From Vanilla planifolia (Eukaryota > Streptophyta > Magnoliopsida > Asparagales > Orchidaceae): a stretch of DNA of 64,000 nt. Shown in pieces: positions 50,969 to 63,390 of this stretch (positions are counted from its first letter, which is position 1; every line of letters begins with the position of its first letter). Below the pieces are notes generated by a model. That model was given only the letters and a program-made list of their open reading frames with translations. It did not search any database and was not told the origin of the DNA. The stretch is from assembly GCA_023846275.1 (NCBI GenBank), contig CM043878.1:9307501-9371500 (forward strand), written 5' to 3'. The translations under genes were made by a program, and so were the position numbers.

Positions 50969-52305
50969 ATTATATGCTTGGTTGGATGCCGGTTGGAGGT
51001 CATTTGCTTTATTGGATTCAGAGGATAATGCGTCAAAGGGAATTGGACTCGGTAATAACATACTATATAAGGAACTGGCATTTCTTTATGGTTGTCTCAT
51101 TTAGTATTATCTTATATATATGACATCTGGTATGGTTTTATCTTTATACATATGATTCATCTGTGCTATTCATGGTATGTATTTTCATTTATATTGGATT
51201 AACTATGTGGATTTATCTACTGAAATTTGTAAATCTCATTTAGTGCTTACATCACAGGTCATGAAACCACTGCACCGAGAGATGAGAATAGTGCTGCTAC
51301 AGAAGAGCCATTTTCAAGAAATGTGTGAGAGAGGGAAAGTTTTGGTGGAATTAAATGTTTAAAACATGCCTTTATATATATACTTTGGATTTTGGGAGTT
51401 GGTGTTTGTCTCACCGTCGGATCCTCACCTTGGGTTTTGTTATTTGTCCTCACTTAGATGATGTATTTGGTGACTCTGATGTTAATTTTGTGATATAACG
51501 GTATTATTTTAGGTGGGGGCTTGACAACTACTAACAAAATTAAAAGAGAAAACAAGAACTGACATTAAAGATCATCAAGAAACATTGCTTAGGTACTTAA
51601 AATAATCATTGCAAAACAGAAGAAAGAGAAAATAAGAACCGAGAACCAGGATCATCAAGATAAGGTTGCTAAGCTTCTTGAAGTAATCCTTGCAAAGCAA
51701 AAAAAAAAAAAAAAAAAATAATAATAATAATAACACGTATCTAAGAACATCAAGAAAGATTGCTAATGTTTTTGATGTACTCACAAAACAACAGAATGAG
51801 AAAACAAGAACATGCATTGTAAGACAATCAAGAAAGATTGTTTAGGTTCTTGAAGTGCAAACAAACTAGAATCCAGGATCATCAAGAAAGGCTATTAAGG
51901 TTCTTGAAGTTCTCTTTGCAAATCAAAAGAAATAAAAAATAAGAACCGACATACAGGATCATTAAGAAAGATTGCTAAGATTCTTGAACTCCTCCTTGTA
52001 AAACAAAAGAAGGAAAAAGCCAAAATCGACATCCCGTATCATCAAGAAAGATTGCTGAGGTTCTTAAAGTATTTATTGTAAAACAAAGGAAAAACAAGAC
52101 AAGAACCGACATCCAGTATTGCTGATGTTTTTGAAGTACTTCTTGCATAGTAATAGAAAGAGAAAACAAGAATCGTGTCCAGTATCATCAAGAAAGATTG
52201 CTGAGCTTCTTGAAGTACTCTATTCAAAACAAAAGAAGTAAACAATGACCATCATCTTGATGTTCTTGAAATACTCGCAAAACAAAAGAAATAGAAAACA
52301 GATGT

Positions 52306-53063
52306 TAGGAAATGAAAAAACAGACTAACAACTGGATGTCATAGAGAAAATGACAACGATTAAGTTAACCATGTAGAAACTGACCATGATTGGTTTTGAA
52401 CATGAGGCCTGTGAGACTGAAAGAGGCCCCTTTTTTCTTCCAGTGACGATGAACAAAGTCGCAATGCTTTTTCATATTGCCTAGCTCATAACACTTCACC
52501 GTCCTTGAATACTCCTTACACGCGACACTCCATTTTCCTCGAAGAGAAGTTCCATCGTCGACAGACAACAACAATAAGGGCAGAACCGAGACGACGGCAA
52601 GAAGAGAAGACAAAGGACGGGGGAAAAACAGTGAATCAAGAGGAACGCTAGAAATGCAATGTGAACGGGGGCTTTAAAAGCAAGATCACCAAATTAATTC
52701 AAATAAATTATATGTTTTAGTAATTATTTTGCCAATTTAATCTAATCGACTAATTAAAAATTAATTTAAATAATTTAATTAATTATTAAATTCAACCTTG
52801 TCCTATGTGATCCAGGCAATGTGGTAATGGCATGGTTAAAGTCTATTTTTTTAATTTAAATATTTAATATTTTTTTTAATTTTTAATTGATTAATTAACT
52901 TTAATTCCGTCGTTATAAAATGTCGATATTTAATAAAAATTAAAAATAACTTTTTATTTTTTTGGAAATTTCTAAAAGCACTGATTTCCTCCGTTGGAGG
53001 GCTGTGGTGCTATCAATAGTTGTAGGTTTCTTCTCTTTGTGCTCATCTGGTTTGGTTGCGGAG
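52306..53063. other. Region upstream of the histidine-phosphatase gene
   Basis: A GC-richer patch (52430-52680) contains a minus ORF (to 52365) with a hydrophobic start and Cys/Lys-rich body but no ATG start and no known domain. It may be a promoter or leader, or an exon of an unknown gene. The following 300 bp are AT-rich. From 52950 the frame of the phosphatase gene is open but has no ATG before 53064. Confidence 0.5.
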
Positions 53064-56000
53064 ATGGGCGAGGCGCCTCAGTTTCTTCGCAACAGCTATT
53101 GGATCCTGAGGCACGGCAAGAGCATTCCCAACGAGAAGGGTCTCATCGTCTCTTCAATGGTCCTCTCTCTCTTTCTCTCTCTCGGATTAAACTGAAAGCA
53201 ACGGCAATTTCGGCCAATCTACTTCTATAAATAAGGGGCATCGAGTATTGGGAAGGGTTAACTTTTTTAAGCGCATGATGTTCTTCAAAATGTGCTTATT
53301 AATTTGGTTTCATCTATCATCGAAGATCTGCAAGTTATGTTGTATTTGTGCATAACAGAGATCTTCTTAGGCATTGCTTTGGCTTTTTTTTTTTCTTGTT
53401 CTTTTCCTCTGAAAAGTGAAGTAATATTTTGAAAAACAGGAGCAAATCTTTGTAGGAAAATGGCACGCTTGAGGAGTTTGGACTAGCGCTTGATGGTATA
53501 CAGCAAGCCAAATTGGCAGGTCAGTTGTTTGATAAGGTAATATTTTCCAGGGATATCTGATCACTGGAGTAGGGATTATGATGGCAATGTTTGTATAGTT
53601 TTGTTATCTTTTACCTTGAAAGAATTTGTCTATTGAACACCGTGGTAACAGGAGTATCGGCAATTCATGAATCACAATTGGTTTAAATTAAAACCAGGAA
53701 ACTAAAAAGTTGGAGTTTTTTAGAAATAATCATTATAGATAGAATTTAGGTTATGCAGTAATATTCTGCTTTGACACTAATCCTGTGTTGAAGATTAAAT
53801 GTGACTTTTTTAGTCTTCTTCTCACTTGCATGAGATAATAAATATTGCCTTCTTTCCTAATTTGCTTGAGATGAGGCTCTTGATAACATGACATCTCTCA
53901 TGTAAAAGTGGGCTGAACAATTTGTTAGTTACAAAAACTTTTGTTGGAGGTTCTGGTTGAGGATGTGAATGTGTCCTTCCACCATTGAAAGCAAAAAGAT
54001 TGTTCTTTTTTACTTCTCATTTGTTTTGGTTTCTTTTTTATCAATTTTTCCTTCAATGTAATGTTGTGCTTATTCCTTTAAATATGCATAGTACCTTCTA
54101 ATTCTTGAGAGTTGAAATCATCTTTACTGACATTTAAATAATTTAAAAAAGGAATTATTTACAAATAATATATGGGTTTTTGATAAATATGTTGTAAACT
54201 ACCATTGAAATGTAGTGTAACACAAATTTTATATCTTAAATAAAATATTATTGACCTAATCAATTTTATATTGAATAATTACATTTAAGAATATATTTCT
54301 TTTTGAATTTTTTGTCAATTACACCTGAATTTTTTTTTTCTGGATTAATTGGTTCATTTGGTCCGCGTTGTTCTATTTAGTTTTTCCGGTTTACCAACAG
54401 TTCTAAGTTTGGCACCAATTAGACTCATCAGCCGATTTGTACTTGGTTGGCCCATCTTTTGGTTTGGTTCGTTTTTTGTAACACTGAGGAGAACTTCAAA
54501 ACATTGATGAAAATGACAAAGTTCTTTTGATTGTTTGTTAATTCAAAAGATGAGAGTGAATTATGTTATAAACAAGATTAAGGATGGAAGAGGTGTTCTA
54601 GAGAAAATATGCTTCTTTGCATTGCCGCTTACCAATTTTCTTTATTTGATCTGTAGACTAGGCTTTGATTGGTTGAGTTTTGTCACCATGTATTTTGCTA
54701 TGTTGTTCATGTTTGGAAGACTAGTGTACTGCACAAATGTGAAGGTTTATATGGTTGATGCTTTTTGTTGCCTTGTAAAACTCTACTTTAGTAACAACCT
54801 TTGCTAGTTTTCTTGATTTTTTTTTTCTCCTGCATGCCCTTCAAGCCTTCAAAAAAAGAATAAAGCCAAAAAACAGTTGCTATTGACTTGTAAACAAATG
54901 TTTATATGCCTGTTTCTAGTATTTAACTTTTGTTTTGTGTAGTGTTTTGTTTTATATGTTGCATTTCATTTAATTGTTGAATTTGGTTTTCCAACTCTCT
55001 CATTGTTATAATTATGATACGTGAAATCAACTCGAAATTGCTTCTTAAGAACTTTAATTAACTTTTGTGGGTGCTTAAGAGTTGATTGCAGTCATTCTGC
55101 TTATTATTTTGAGTAGGTTTCCATAATATCATAAAGCTTAGTACTTTATAGGTTCTCTAATTGCATTTAGTTTTTAAAAAACATGCACATAAAGTTTCAT
55201 TGCATTTTGAGTTAAGTTGAAACCGTTCTACCAAACATTGCAATCTTGTCATGCACTTAGATTAAGTTAGAAGAGTAAGCACTGGCATATTGCTTGAAGA
55301 ATTCTATACTATATAAAGAAAACCCTTGGGAAAGGTCTTCTCTTTAAAAGAAACAAATTCTTGATGTGGCATCTTATTGAGATGTAATTATGCTACTTAG
55401 TTAATGATGGCAAATATACATGTCGCTATTGTATTTTTGCAGATAAATAATCTTTTGATATGAAAAAGAAAAAACAATAAATGCTAGAAGCACTGTAGAA
55501 GCTAAATATAGGGTCATTGCTCATTTAATTGTGAAACGATGCAAACGAAAGCACTCCTGGAAGTTGTTGAAGTTTTTGGTATCCAAAACTATCATCCATT
55601 TAACAATGAAGTTCTATCTACATTGGATCCTTTATTTAATGACCATAAAAAATATGTTAAAGCTAATTTTCATCTTTTTAGATTGATAATCTTTAAGAAA
55701 ATTGGAACTCATATGTTGAGTTTTGATCAAGTAATTGACATACCATAAAAAATTGGGATATCTTACCTTTTTTTAAGTGTTTTTCTCCAATATAAATATA
55801 CATTGTGCATCTTATTATCTAATATAAATAGAAGGCCTTACTCTTGAAATATTCCTTAGGGTTTTTTTTTTTTTTTTTTTTTTCACTTTGTGCTCCAATG
55901 CCATCAATGTAACCATTTTCTAAGATGATGTCAGTTGTCTAAATAAAATGTCTTATTTCTAAAGCATATGGTTCCCTTCTAAAGTAACTTTCCTCTGTAG

Positions 56001-59000
56001 ATATTGTATGATCTTCCACTTTTTTGTCTCTTAGTATTCTTGTGATTTAATGTAATTTCCTCTTAATAGTTTTACTACGCAGGAACTGAAGGCAAGAAAT
56101 ATCTCTTTAGAAACTGTTCGGATTTGTTATTCTCCATTTTCAAGGACTAGTCATACTGCTAAAATAGTTGCTGATGTGTTGGGAATCCCATTTGCAAGCA
56201 TTCAGTGTAAGGTAGGTTGAAGATTCTACAAGCATGGCTTTTCTATGAAAAATTAAGCTGGTTTGTGGTTATTTTTTCTTGGTTATCCTCTTATTCTTTG
56301 TTTGGAGAAGAAATCTAATTTATCAACCTGATATAGTTAGTTTTTGTGTTATCAAATATATATGGTTAATTGTTTTAATTGTCCCATATATGCAGTGCTA
56401 CCTATGCTTCTTTTCCTTGTAGTTTTGGAGATTTACCTGTTTCCTCCGTTTAGGAAATTTTTGCTCCTACACTTCCTTTGTTTGTAGCTTCACATACAAT
56501 TCAACATGATAACCAGAAAGGTTCACTCAGATGACAAACCCAATTCTTAAGTTTTGGTTCTCTAGGTTGGCTTTACTTGGTCAAGTTGGGTGGCATTTTT
56601 TGTACGTTAAGTTGTATTATGGTGAATACATGTTTTGGTTTTCAAATAATATGCATGGGATAAAATTGTTTATGCAGAATATTTTTGTTGTGATGATGAT
56701 TAGCTATGCTAATATGGGGGTCTTATTTTAACAGGCAATGACAGAACTTAGGGAGCGCTTCTTTGGAGCAAAATTTGAGCTACTTTCACATGATAAGGTA
56801 AGCACAACATAGGTAGCTAATACATTTAGTGTTGAGTAGTACTTTTTTAACCATGCAAAAATCGAGCAAAATGTTGATCAATTAGAGGTAGAGATCTGCA
56901 AATTGCTTTTTTAATTGCCAAAGTAATGAGATAATTGAGCAAGAATTTGTTTATGAGAGCTTGTCCAAATAAGACATCAAAGAAAACACTTATTCTAAAT
57001 TCTTGGGTGTTTGTTCAATTTGGGATTTCTTAAGCATCTCTCAATGAATGGAATCATAAAAATGACCAGTGGGAGCACTTTGGGTGTTAGTTTGCATTTT
57101 CAAACTTGATAAAACTTTAGAAGTAACTTTAAGGAAAGAGAAAGAATTGATCATGAGCCAAAATTATTTGGGTTTATGTGAGATTTGGCTGAAACCTGTT
57201 ATTAACTTAGCCAAACATGGGTCTAGCTTGATGGGTTCTTGCATTATTGGAAGGTTTATATAGCTGAAATCCTAGAAGCTAATTTGCTAAGACTAGTATC
57301 CATGGCATTCCTTGGGAAGCAATGTTACAAGTAACATGGGTTACAGCAAGGTATCTATGTGAAGTACTATATGCAATAGTGCTTGTAGAGCAAAATGAAG
57401 CAACCCACCAAATGGTTTGGCTTCATTCACTTCTTTCACTAACTTAGGTAGGCAAAGCTTTTATAGTTTGACTCTAAATGAAGCCTGGACAAACAACCCA
57501 AATGTAGTCTTTGGACCAAAAGAATGTGCATAGTGGCATAGCTCAAATCATCCAAAATTGGGCCCAAAAGACTTGCACACCAATGCCTAGAAAACTCTAT
57601 AACACCTGACTCAAATGAGTCATATACTTCTTGCTCAAAAGAGCTACACCACTTCGCTGTCCCAAATGAGGCCAAGGAAGATTGCAACTAAGAAGTTATA
57701 TATAAAAAACAAAATTATAATTACAAAAAAAATACTTATCTATAGATGATTTTTGAGGTTAGTTGCATAATTAGACATATTGTAGTTATCAATTAATTAC
57801 AGTAAGCTCAAAATTAAGGGCCTGTTTTTGGGTTATGGTCAAGTAATAATTAAGACAAATCCATTTATGTGTATATAACTTGTTGACAATCAAATAGTAT
57901 TGTTCACTAAGATACTGTCATAGAATGCATAAAACAAAATAAGTTTATTACAGCAAACAAAGAGTAATATTACTCGTGTTATTGGAGTTGTATCAAATGG
58001 GTAGTTAAGCTAATACTAATATATCTTTAGATTGATACCTAATAATCTAACAGTTTAAGTTCATATGTAGTGGTCATATTGATTATTTATTTAGGCTCCA
58101 ATACTTGTATAATGTAAAGTCCACAAGAACAGGCCTCGAGTTACCAAAAAATGCTTGTAAGGCTTGGGATAATTCAAGATTTTCTATAGTCTAAATAAAT
58201 CTTTAAAACTTTTTTTAGAAGGAACTCAATTTATTTTTTTAAATAAAATGTAAAACATTAAATGCTAAGGTTTTCTTGCCATGATATACACATGCATATA
58301 ATAATACAATGCACACATTATTTTAATTTCATCATGCAATTTGAAAAATTAACATAATTTGAAGATTTTTGACATTTATGGGATTGATCAACTATAGTAT
58401 TACAAAGTTTCATAAAGTTTGTGAAATTACCTTAAGTTAAATTATGCTCATTCAATAAATCAAGTTCCGCAACACTTTTCAAGAAAATAAAACCTTAGCA
58501 TGTGAGTTGAATGAATGATTGCTTTAAGGAAATAATACAATCAAACTTAGGGTCACAAGGGCTTAAATTAATTTTTTTTGTGGAGCTTAAATTTCTAGTC
58601 AACAAAGGTTTTTTTTTATTGAATTAAAGGAGAACAATAATGGAAGGGTAAGAACAAATGCAAAGCCATGCAAAGCGAATATAGGAATGTAGCACTACAA
58701 GGCAAATGGAAATGCTATGGCAAGTAAAAACACGATGGTGAAAACAACTAGGACATGAGCTATAAAGAGTTGAGAGTAGAGTTAGTGGATTGTTATGTTC
58801 TTATGAATCCTTAAAATCTATGCTAGATTAAGTTCCATGCCAAATTTTTGGAGCATGCATTCTTATTGAATGATTGATTTCATGTAAGAAAAAATTACAA
58901 GTAGATTTACGGGTATAAGTGGTCAAATAAATTTTATGTAGAGATTAAACTTTGAACAACAAAGTTTAATTTTATTTTGAAGTAAATGAATACAATGATT

Positions 59001-62000
59001 GAAGGGCAAGAAAAAATGCAACATTATGTGAAGCACATATAACAATGTGATACTACAAAGTAAATAGAAATGCAAGGACAATTGAAGATACATGTGCGAA
59101 AATGATGGTACAATGGCTCATAACAACAAACTCAAGATCAGCCTCATCAACGATAGACAACAACTCTTACTCGCAATTGTGGACTACACCAACCATGCCA
59201 TAACTCTCAAGTAACCAATCTCTCTATTTAGAGTTTTCTAGATATTGTCATGAACAAAATTCCCAAATTTGTGCTAAAATGGTACATCAAAAAGGCGCCC
59301 CAAATTTCCCATTTCTAATTTTTTACAATCAATGTGCATCTTATGCATGAATGTTTGGCACTTTACGAGAGCTCATTGTTTGCGTTCTTGACATGGGTTG
59401 CATGCAAGACAATGCACCATGGTCATAGCTAACCAAGCTAAAACAAACCTAATTGTAATCAATTCCTCTCAGTTGCTTTGAAATTCATGTAATTAAACAT
59501 GTTAAGATGTAGTTGGGTACATTGGTGCTTAATTTGTGTATGTTAGTGCCCAAGTTGGCATGTCATTGAACAAATAGGTTTGCATATGAATGTTTATGAC
59601 CCTCTGAGATTAGGACTTATTGTACAACTTGACGATTAGAGTCCCCTCTTAATAACTTATGCATACAAGACTAATAATGGCACGTAAACAAAACACTAAG
59701 TTCAAAAAATGAAAATAATTTTAGTAACTAAGTTTAGAAAAGATGCAACTAAGATTGTCAAATGTCAATTAGGCCTAAACAAGCAAATCTTAGGGGTGTC
59801 ACTTTCATAAATGATCAAAATGATTTGTATTAAGTATCATCCTTAGCTTGTAATGTGGGACTAAACCTTAATATCACTTGTACTCAAGAATCCCCTCTCA
59901 AGTAATAGTCTCATATGTTTCTTTTATCATTTACTTTTCTTGCTTTGAAATTTATTAACTGAGTTGAGTGTTCTATCAAACATCAAGGATGTCAATGTGA
60001 TCCAATAAGCATTATGCATTTCTTATGGATTACACTAATCATTGCACCATGGATTGCAAACAACATAGCTATACATGGTCACTCAAATGAAGATAGTTAG
60101 CTCCTTGAAAGATTACCAAAGCCATCTTCGTATCATACATATGAAGAGTTAATCAAATCACTTGACGACACTTCATGAGATCACCAAAGCTAATATGAGA
60201 GTCACAAATTACATATATCACTTGATTTCAATGAAATCATCAACCCTAATCCACATGTTGCAATGCATGGAGCATTTGTGCAAAAGCACCAAATGAATCA
60301 GATGTGACAATGGACAAGTTTGGCCCACTTCCATAATAGTGGGGACATTTCATTAATCAAAGAAACCATAATATTAGTATATAATATTTAATACACAAAA
60401 CACTCTTTTTCAAATCCTTATATGCATTGAAAATCTCAACTCAAAGGACTATCTAACTTTTTAACAAAACAAAAAGATTCAAGAAAGAAAGAAGAGATCA
60501 AAACAGAAGATGTGCCAAAAATCACAACTTCTATATCATAGATGAAGATCACTAGCATCCAATCATGATACTAAGATAACTCCCCAAATACCAAGACAAC
60601 TTTATGTTAGCAAAAATGGCAAGCAATAACTTTTACCAAATTGTTTTTATGAAAGATTTTTAGTAGCATTCTTTATGTAGATATAAAAAGTCATGAATAA
60701 TTTAAAGATATATTTACTAAAAGATATATTAGATTACTATTTTTGTTGTAATAATCTAGAATTCATAAATGCAAATATTAAAGTTTGTTTTCTTTATGTA
60801 AACAATATTTTTAACTTAAACATTAAACAAAATTATTATTGAGTTAAATCTCAACAATTCTTTTCCTTGGTTTAATATTGTGACTATATAAAGTATATCA
60901 TTCTTTTTATTTCTCCTTTCCAACCAGCTGTCAAGCTTGTAAAGCTCCACTCAAAATATTACTTTGTTGTGATTTGACACTAAGATTGACATACTATATC
61001 TAGATTTAACACACAATGCTTTTCATTCTAATTGTACATTAAAACTTTGTTTTTCCTCAAAACATGACTCTTGAAAATTGCAAAAGTTGATGAAATTAAA
61101 ATGTTTTCCTTCATAGTTGCACCTTACAACACAAAGTTGATCAACTCTTCGAGCTTTTATTGCCACAAATGTACTTTTGAGAACTTGAAGGAGCTTGGCA
61201 TTTCTCAAAAAAGTTGTATGACAAAGAATATTTAAAAGATACAAGATTCCTTCTTAGATCTTTAATATAATTAACATTAACTAAAATTCTAATCATATTA
61301 TTGATTCAAAAAATAGACCGTGTTTTTTGATTTGTCATAGTTGTTTTAACTTGTTACTTTTTCGACCTTGAAGTTTCGTAATCTGCATCATGTCAATTTT
61401 TCTTACATTAAAGACAAGTTATACTTTTATGTTATTTGTGAAACTTATTTCTAGTGAGGTGAATATTGGAGTTCTTTTCAGTAAGTTTTCCTTGCAATTA
61501 ATCCTTTTGTTTGCTCATTAACACTATTATTCTCAAATTTAGAAATAACATTTTTTAGTGGAAGTGAATCTTTAAAATCTTGTGTGTTTATGATACTCCA
61601 ATCATATGACATTGTGTTTCAAAAAATCTTAAAAAGATAAATAAGCAAAGCAAGATTTTCATAATTTAGATTTGACTTAATGATTGTATTTTCATACCAG
61701 CATAACAAATATAGTTAGTCTTTGATACAAAGCTTGTTGGAAAAAGACCAATGATCAATTGTCTTCTCTAAAACTCTGCTAAAATTTCATCTTGTTCTGA
61801 GTTGTAGTTTTTAACATCTCATTGTTAAAAGCTACAAGTTTGTGTGTTATTGATATTTTTGTCTTCATAACCAACATTTTAAGTGTAATATTCTATGGAA
61901 AACCATATTACCATTCCAAAAACTCGCTTTAGATCTTCAAAACATTAGATTTCAAAAAGTTGAAGCACACTTTTGGCTCCAAATGCTTCGTTCATTGTTG

Positions 62001-62505
62001 TTTTAGCATTTCTAATCTATGAACTGTTTCCAAAAACTTAGTTTCTAATGATGGTAGAATTGTTTGCATGATTTCTTATACCAATTAATAACATGCATAA
62101 ATGGATTGACAGTATACAGAGATTTGGGCCCTTGATGAGAAGGATCCGTTTACATCACCTGAAGGTGGAGAAAGCGTTGAAGGTGTTGTTTCTCGCTTAG
62201 GGATTGCTCTTGCGGCATTGGAAGCAGAGTATGAAGGGTATCTTCCTCCTCCCTACTAAAGATCCGTGTTACTTACTTCACATTGCTCAAGGTAAGTGTG
62301 GCCTTCTGTGCTTGACAGATGCAGCATCCTACTTGTGAGCCATGGAGATCCTCTCCAGATTCTTCAAGCTGTTCTTGGCGCGGCGAAAGAGAATTCATTG
62401 GAAGGAGACGTGTCGTCCAGAATAAAGCAAGTGACGAACCGCTCCGTCTTGTTCCAACATCGGAAGTTTGCGTTGGTCACCGCCGAACTTCGTCGAATAG
62501 AATGA
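53064..62505 (+). CDS. Histidine phosphatase (phosphoglycerate-mutase-like) family protein (6 exons)
   Basis: Exons are 53064-53159, 53456-53536, 56083-56211, 56735-56797, 62113-62237 and 62319-62505, that is 681 nt and 226 aa. Catalytic features of the superfamily are present. The RHG motif contains Arg16 and the His17 that is phosphorylated (ILRHGKSIPNE). SPFSRTSHTA has Arg80, the EGGES segment supplies the acidic residue, and VSHGDP has His173. The protein matches a conserved plant subfamily (LIVSSMENG, RICYSPFSRT, EIWALDEKDPF, LVSHGDPLQ). The length is that of a single-domain phosphatase. Substrate is unknown; a small phosphorylated metabolite or phosphoprotein is possible, and it need not be a glycolytic mutase. 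The exon 1 donor (ATG/GTCCTC) is weak but gives the expected SSM-ENG junction. No transit peptide from the ATG used. Confidence 0.93.
53537..56082 (+). other. Intron 2 of the histidine-phosphatase gene (2.5 kb)
   Basis: The T-rich intron is bounded by GTAATA and ACGCAG. The ORFs of 69-90 codons in it (54535-54807 and 55539-55748) have no known domain and lie in AT-rich sequence. A poly-T run of about 24 lies at 55861-55884. Nothing else was recognised. The next intron, 56212-56734, is also plain. Confidence 0.75.
56798..62112 (+). other. Intron 4 of the histidine-phosphatase gene (5.3 kb)
   Basis: The intron is bounded by GTAAGC and GACAG. It has a diverged internal duplication (58562-59130) and a GC-balanced stretch at 57400-57690 with an open minus frame of unknown nature. 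Another stretch at about 59100-59480 reads like old repetitive DNA. No intact coding domain or element ends were found. The intron's size is probably due to accumulated insertions. Confidence 0.65.
58562..59130. repeat. Diverged direct duplication, offset about 355 bp, in an intron
   Basis: Segments at about 58562-58763 and 58920-59130 share the same order of words: an AGCTTAAA-type start, ACAAAGGTTT, a GAAGGGxAAGAA-AAATGCAA block, GCACTACAA-G-AAATGGAAATGC and ATGGTGAAAA. Identity is perhaps 70%, so it is old. Confidence 0.55.
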
Positions 62506-63390
62506 AGCGGATGACTGATCTTGAACAACAATTTTTCCCAATTTTAATTCATTGATGTTCAATATAACATACCGAAGAGGCGGAGGGCAGATGGCCATAT
62601 AATGGAAGCGTCTGAGCTTGTTCTCTAGTGCTTAAATTATAATTAGGGTTTGCGTTTGTGCAAGAAGATGCAATTAGATTTGTTGATCAAAGAGTGTTTA
62701 TTTTATTTCAGTTTTAAATCGTTTAAAGTTTATTGGGATAATTTTATTATATTTTTTTTCATGTAAAATACCTTTTTTAAAGTGATCAAAATGCCTTAGT
62801 TTGGAAATAAAAGGACATGAATTTTCTAGAAACAACATAATTTAAAGATATTATTATGTTATTTAATAATTTAAAATTTTGAGAATATTAACTAAATGAA
62901 AATTAAAATTTTAGTAGTTTAAAAAATGATGTTATTTAATATTATTTAAAGATCTTAAATATTTGATTTGATTTGATTTTTTAGAATATTAATTAAATAA
63001 AATTTATGATTTTATTAGTTTAAAAATAATAATTATAATATCATTTGTTTATTTGTAAATTAGACCAGCATAGCCTGCCCAGTGAGCCAATCCATCCCTG
63101 CCCACCCACCTAGCTTAGACTGGCCCAACCTAAGTAATATCTTAATTTTTATAAAATATTTTATAATTATAAGCAAGTTTAAAACATGTTCTATAAACCT
63201 TTTATTATATTTTTATCTTAATCATAAATTATCAAATATCAAAACTCATTAAAAATTTTATTAATGGAAATGTAATTTTATAAAATAATACTATTTTTAA
63301 AATACGTATTTATTTAAATTTAAAAATATATTCTCTTTTGTAAAGCATATAAAATTTTGAAGAGATGATAAATTTCTCTCGGGTGCCCAC
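62506..63390. other. Intergenic region between the phosphatase and PPR genes
   Basis: It holds the phosphatase 3' flank, then a very AT-rich spacer. A short GC-rich patch at 63065-63130 contains TGGCCCAACC (63121-63130). Its complement includes TGGGCC, the plant 'site II' element common upstream of PPR and other organelle-related genes. This may be part of the PPR promoter (inferred). Confidence 0.5.

Larger units (their letters stand above)
49268..51526. mobile_element. Solo LTR of a retrotransposon (2.26 kb), probably Ty3/gypsy
   Basis: The element starts TATAACAGCC and ends GGGGGCTTGACA. It is flanked by near-identical 5-bp repeats (ATTAC at 49263-49267 and ACTAC at 51527-51531). It interrupts a unit of the 80-bp array, which resumes in register on the other side. 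No internal domains are present, so it looks like the product of recombination between two LTRs. Its length and ends would suit a long-LTR gypsy lineage such as Tekay/Del, but this is a guess. It contains a GC-rich part with 42-bp repeats, an AT microsatellite and three hairpin modules. The slightly differing flanks suggest it is not very recent. Confidence 0.75.
48800..52305. repeat. Tandem repeat array, about 80-bp unit, about 16 copies, split by an LTR
   Basis: The unit contains GATCATCAAGAAAGATTGC, then a TAAG-TTCTTGAAGTACTC block, a TTGCAAAACAAAAG block and GAGAAAACAAGAACCGACATCC. The GATCATCA word starts at 48833, 48913, 48993, 49073, 49152 and 49230. After the LTR it recurs at 51570, 51650, 51745, 51823, 51877, 51957, 52037, 52183 and near 52243, mostly 78-80 bp apart. 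One unit carries a poly-A/TAA expansion (51699-51733). It is AT-rich and diverged between copies. The spacing is not a multiple of three, so minus-strand ORFs across it are artefacts. Confidence 0.9.

Noticed and set aside
51575-52245. Several minus-strand ORFs of 64-80 codons rich in Leu and Phe
   Set aside because: They are readings of the 80-bp tandem array, whose unit length shifts frame from copy to copy.
52365-52613. Minus ORF of 82 codons with a signal-like hydrophobic start
   Set aside because: No ATG start in frame (it opens with TTG), no known domain and no continuing exon found; kept only as a note in the upstream region.
57818-58139. Possible MITE bounded by GGGCCTGTTTTTGGG and a complementary-looking ACAGGCC segment
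   Set aside because: The inverted ends match imperfectly and the flanks do not agree on a target duplication.
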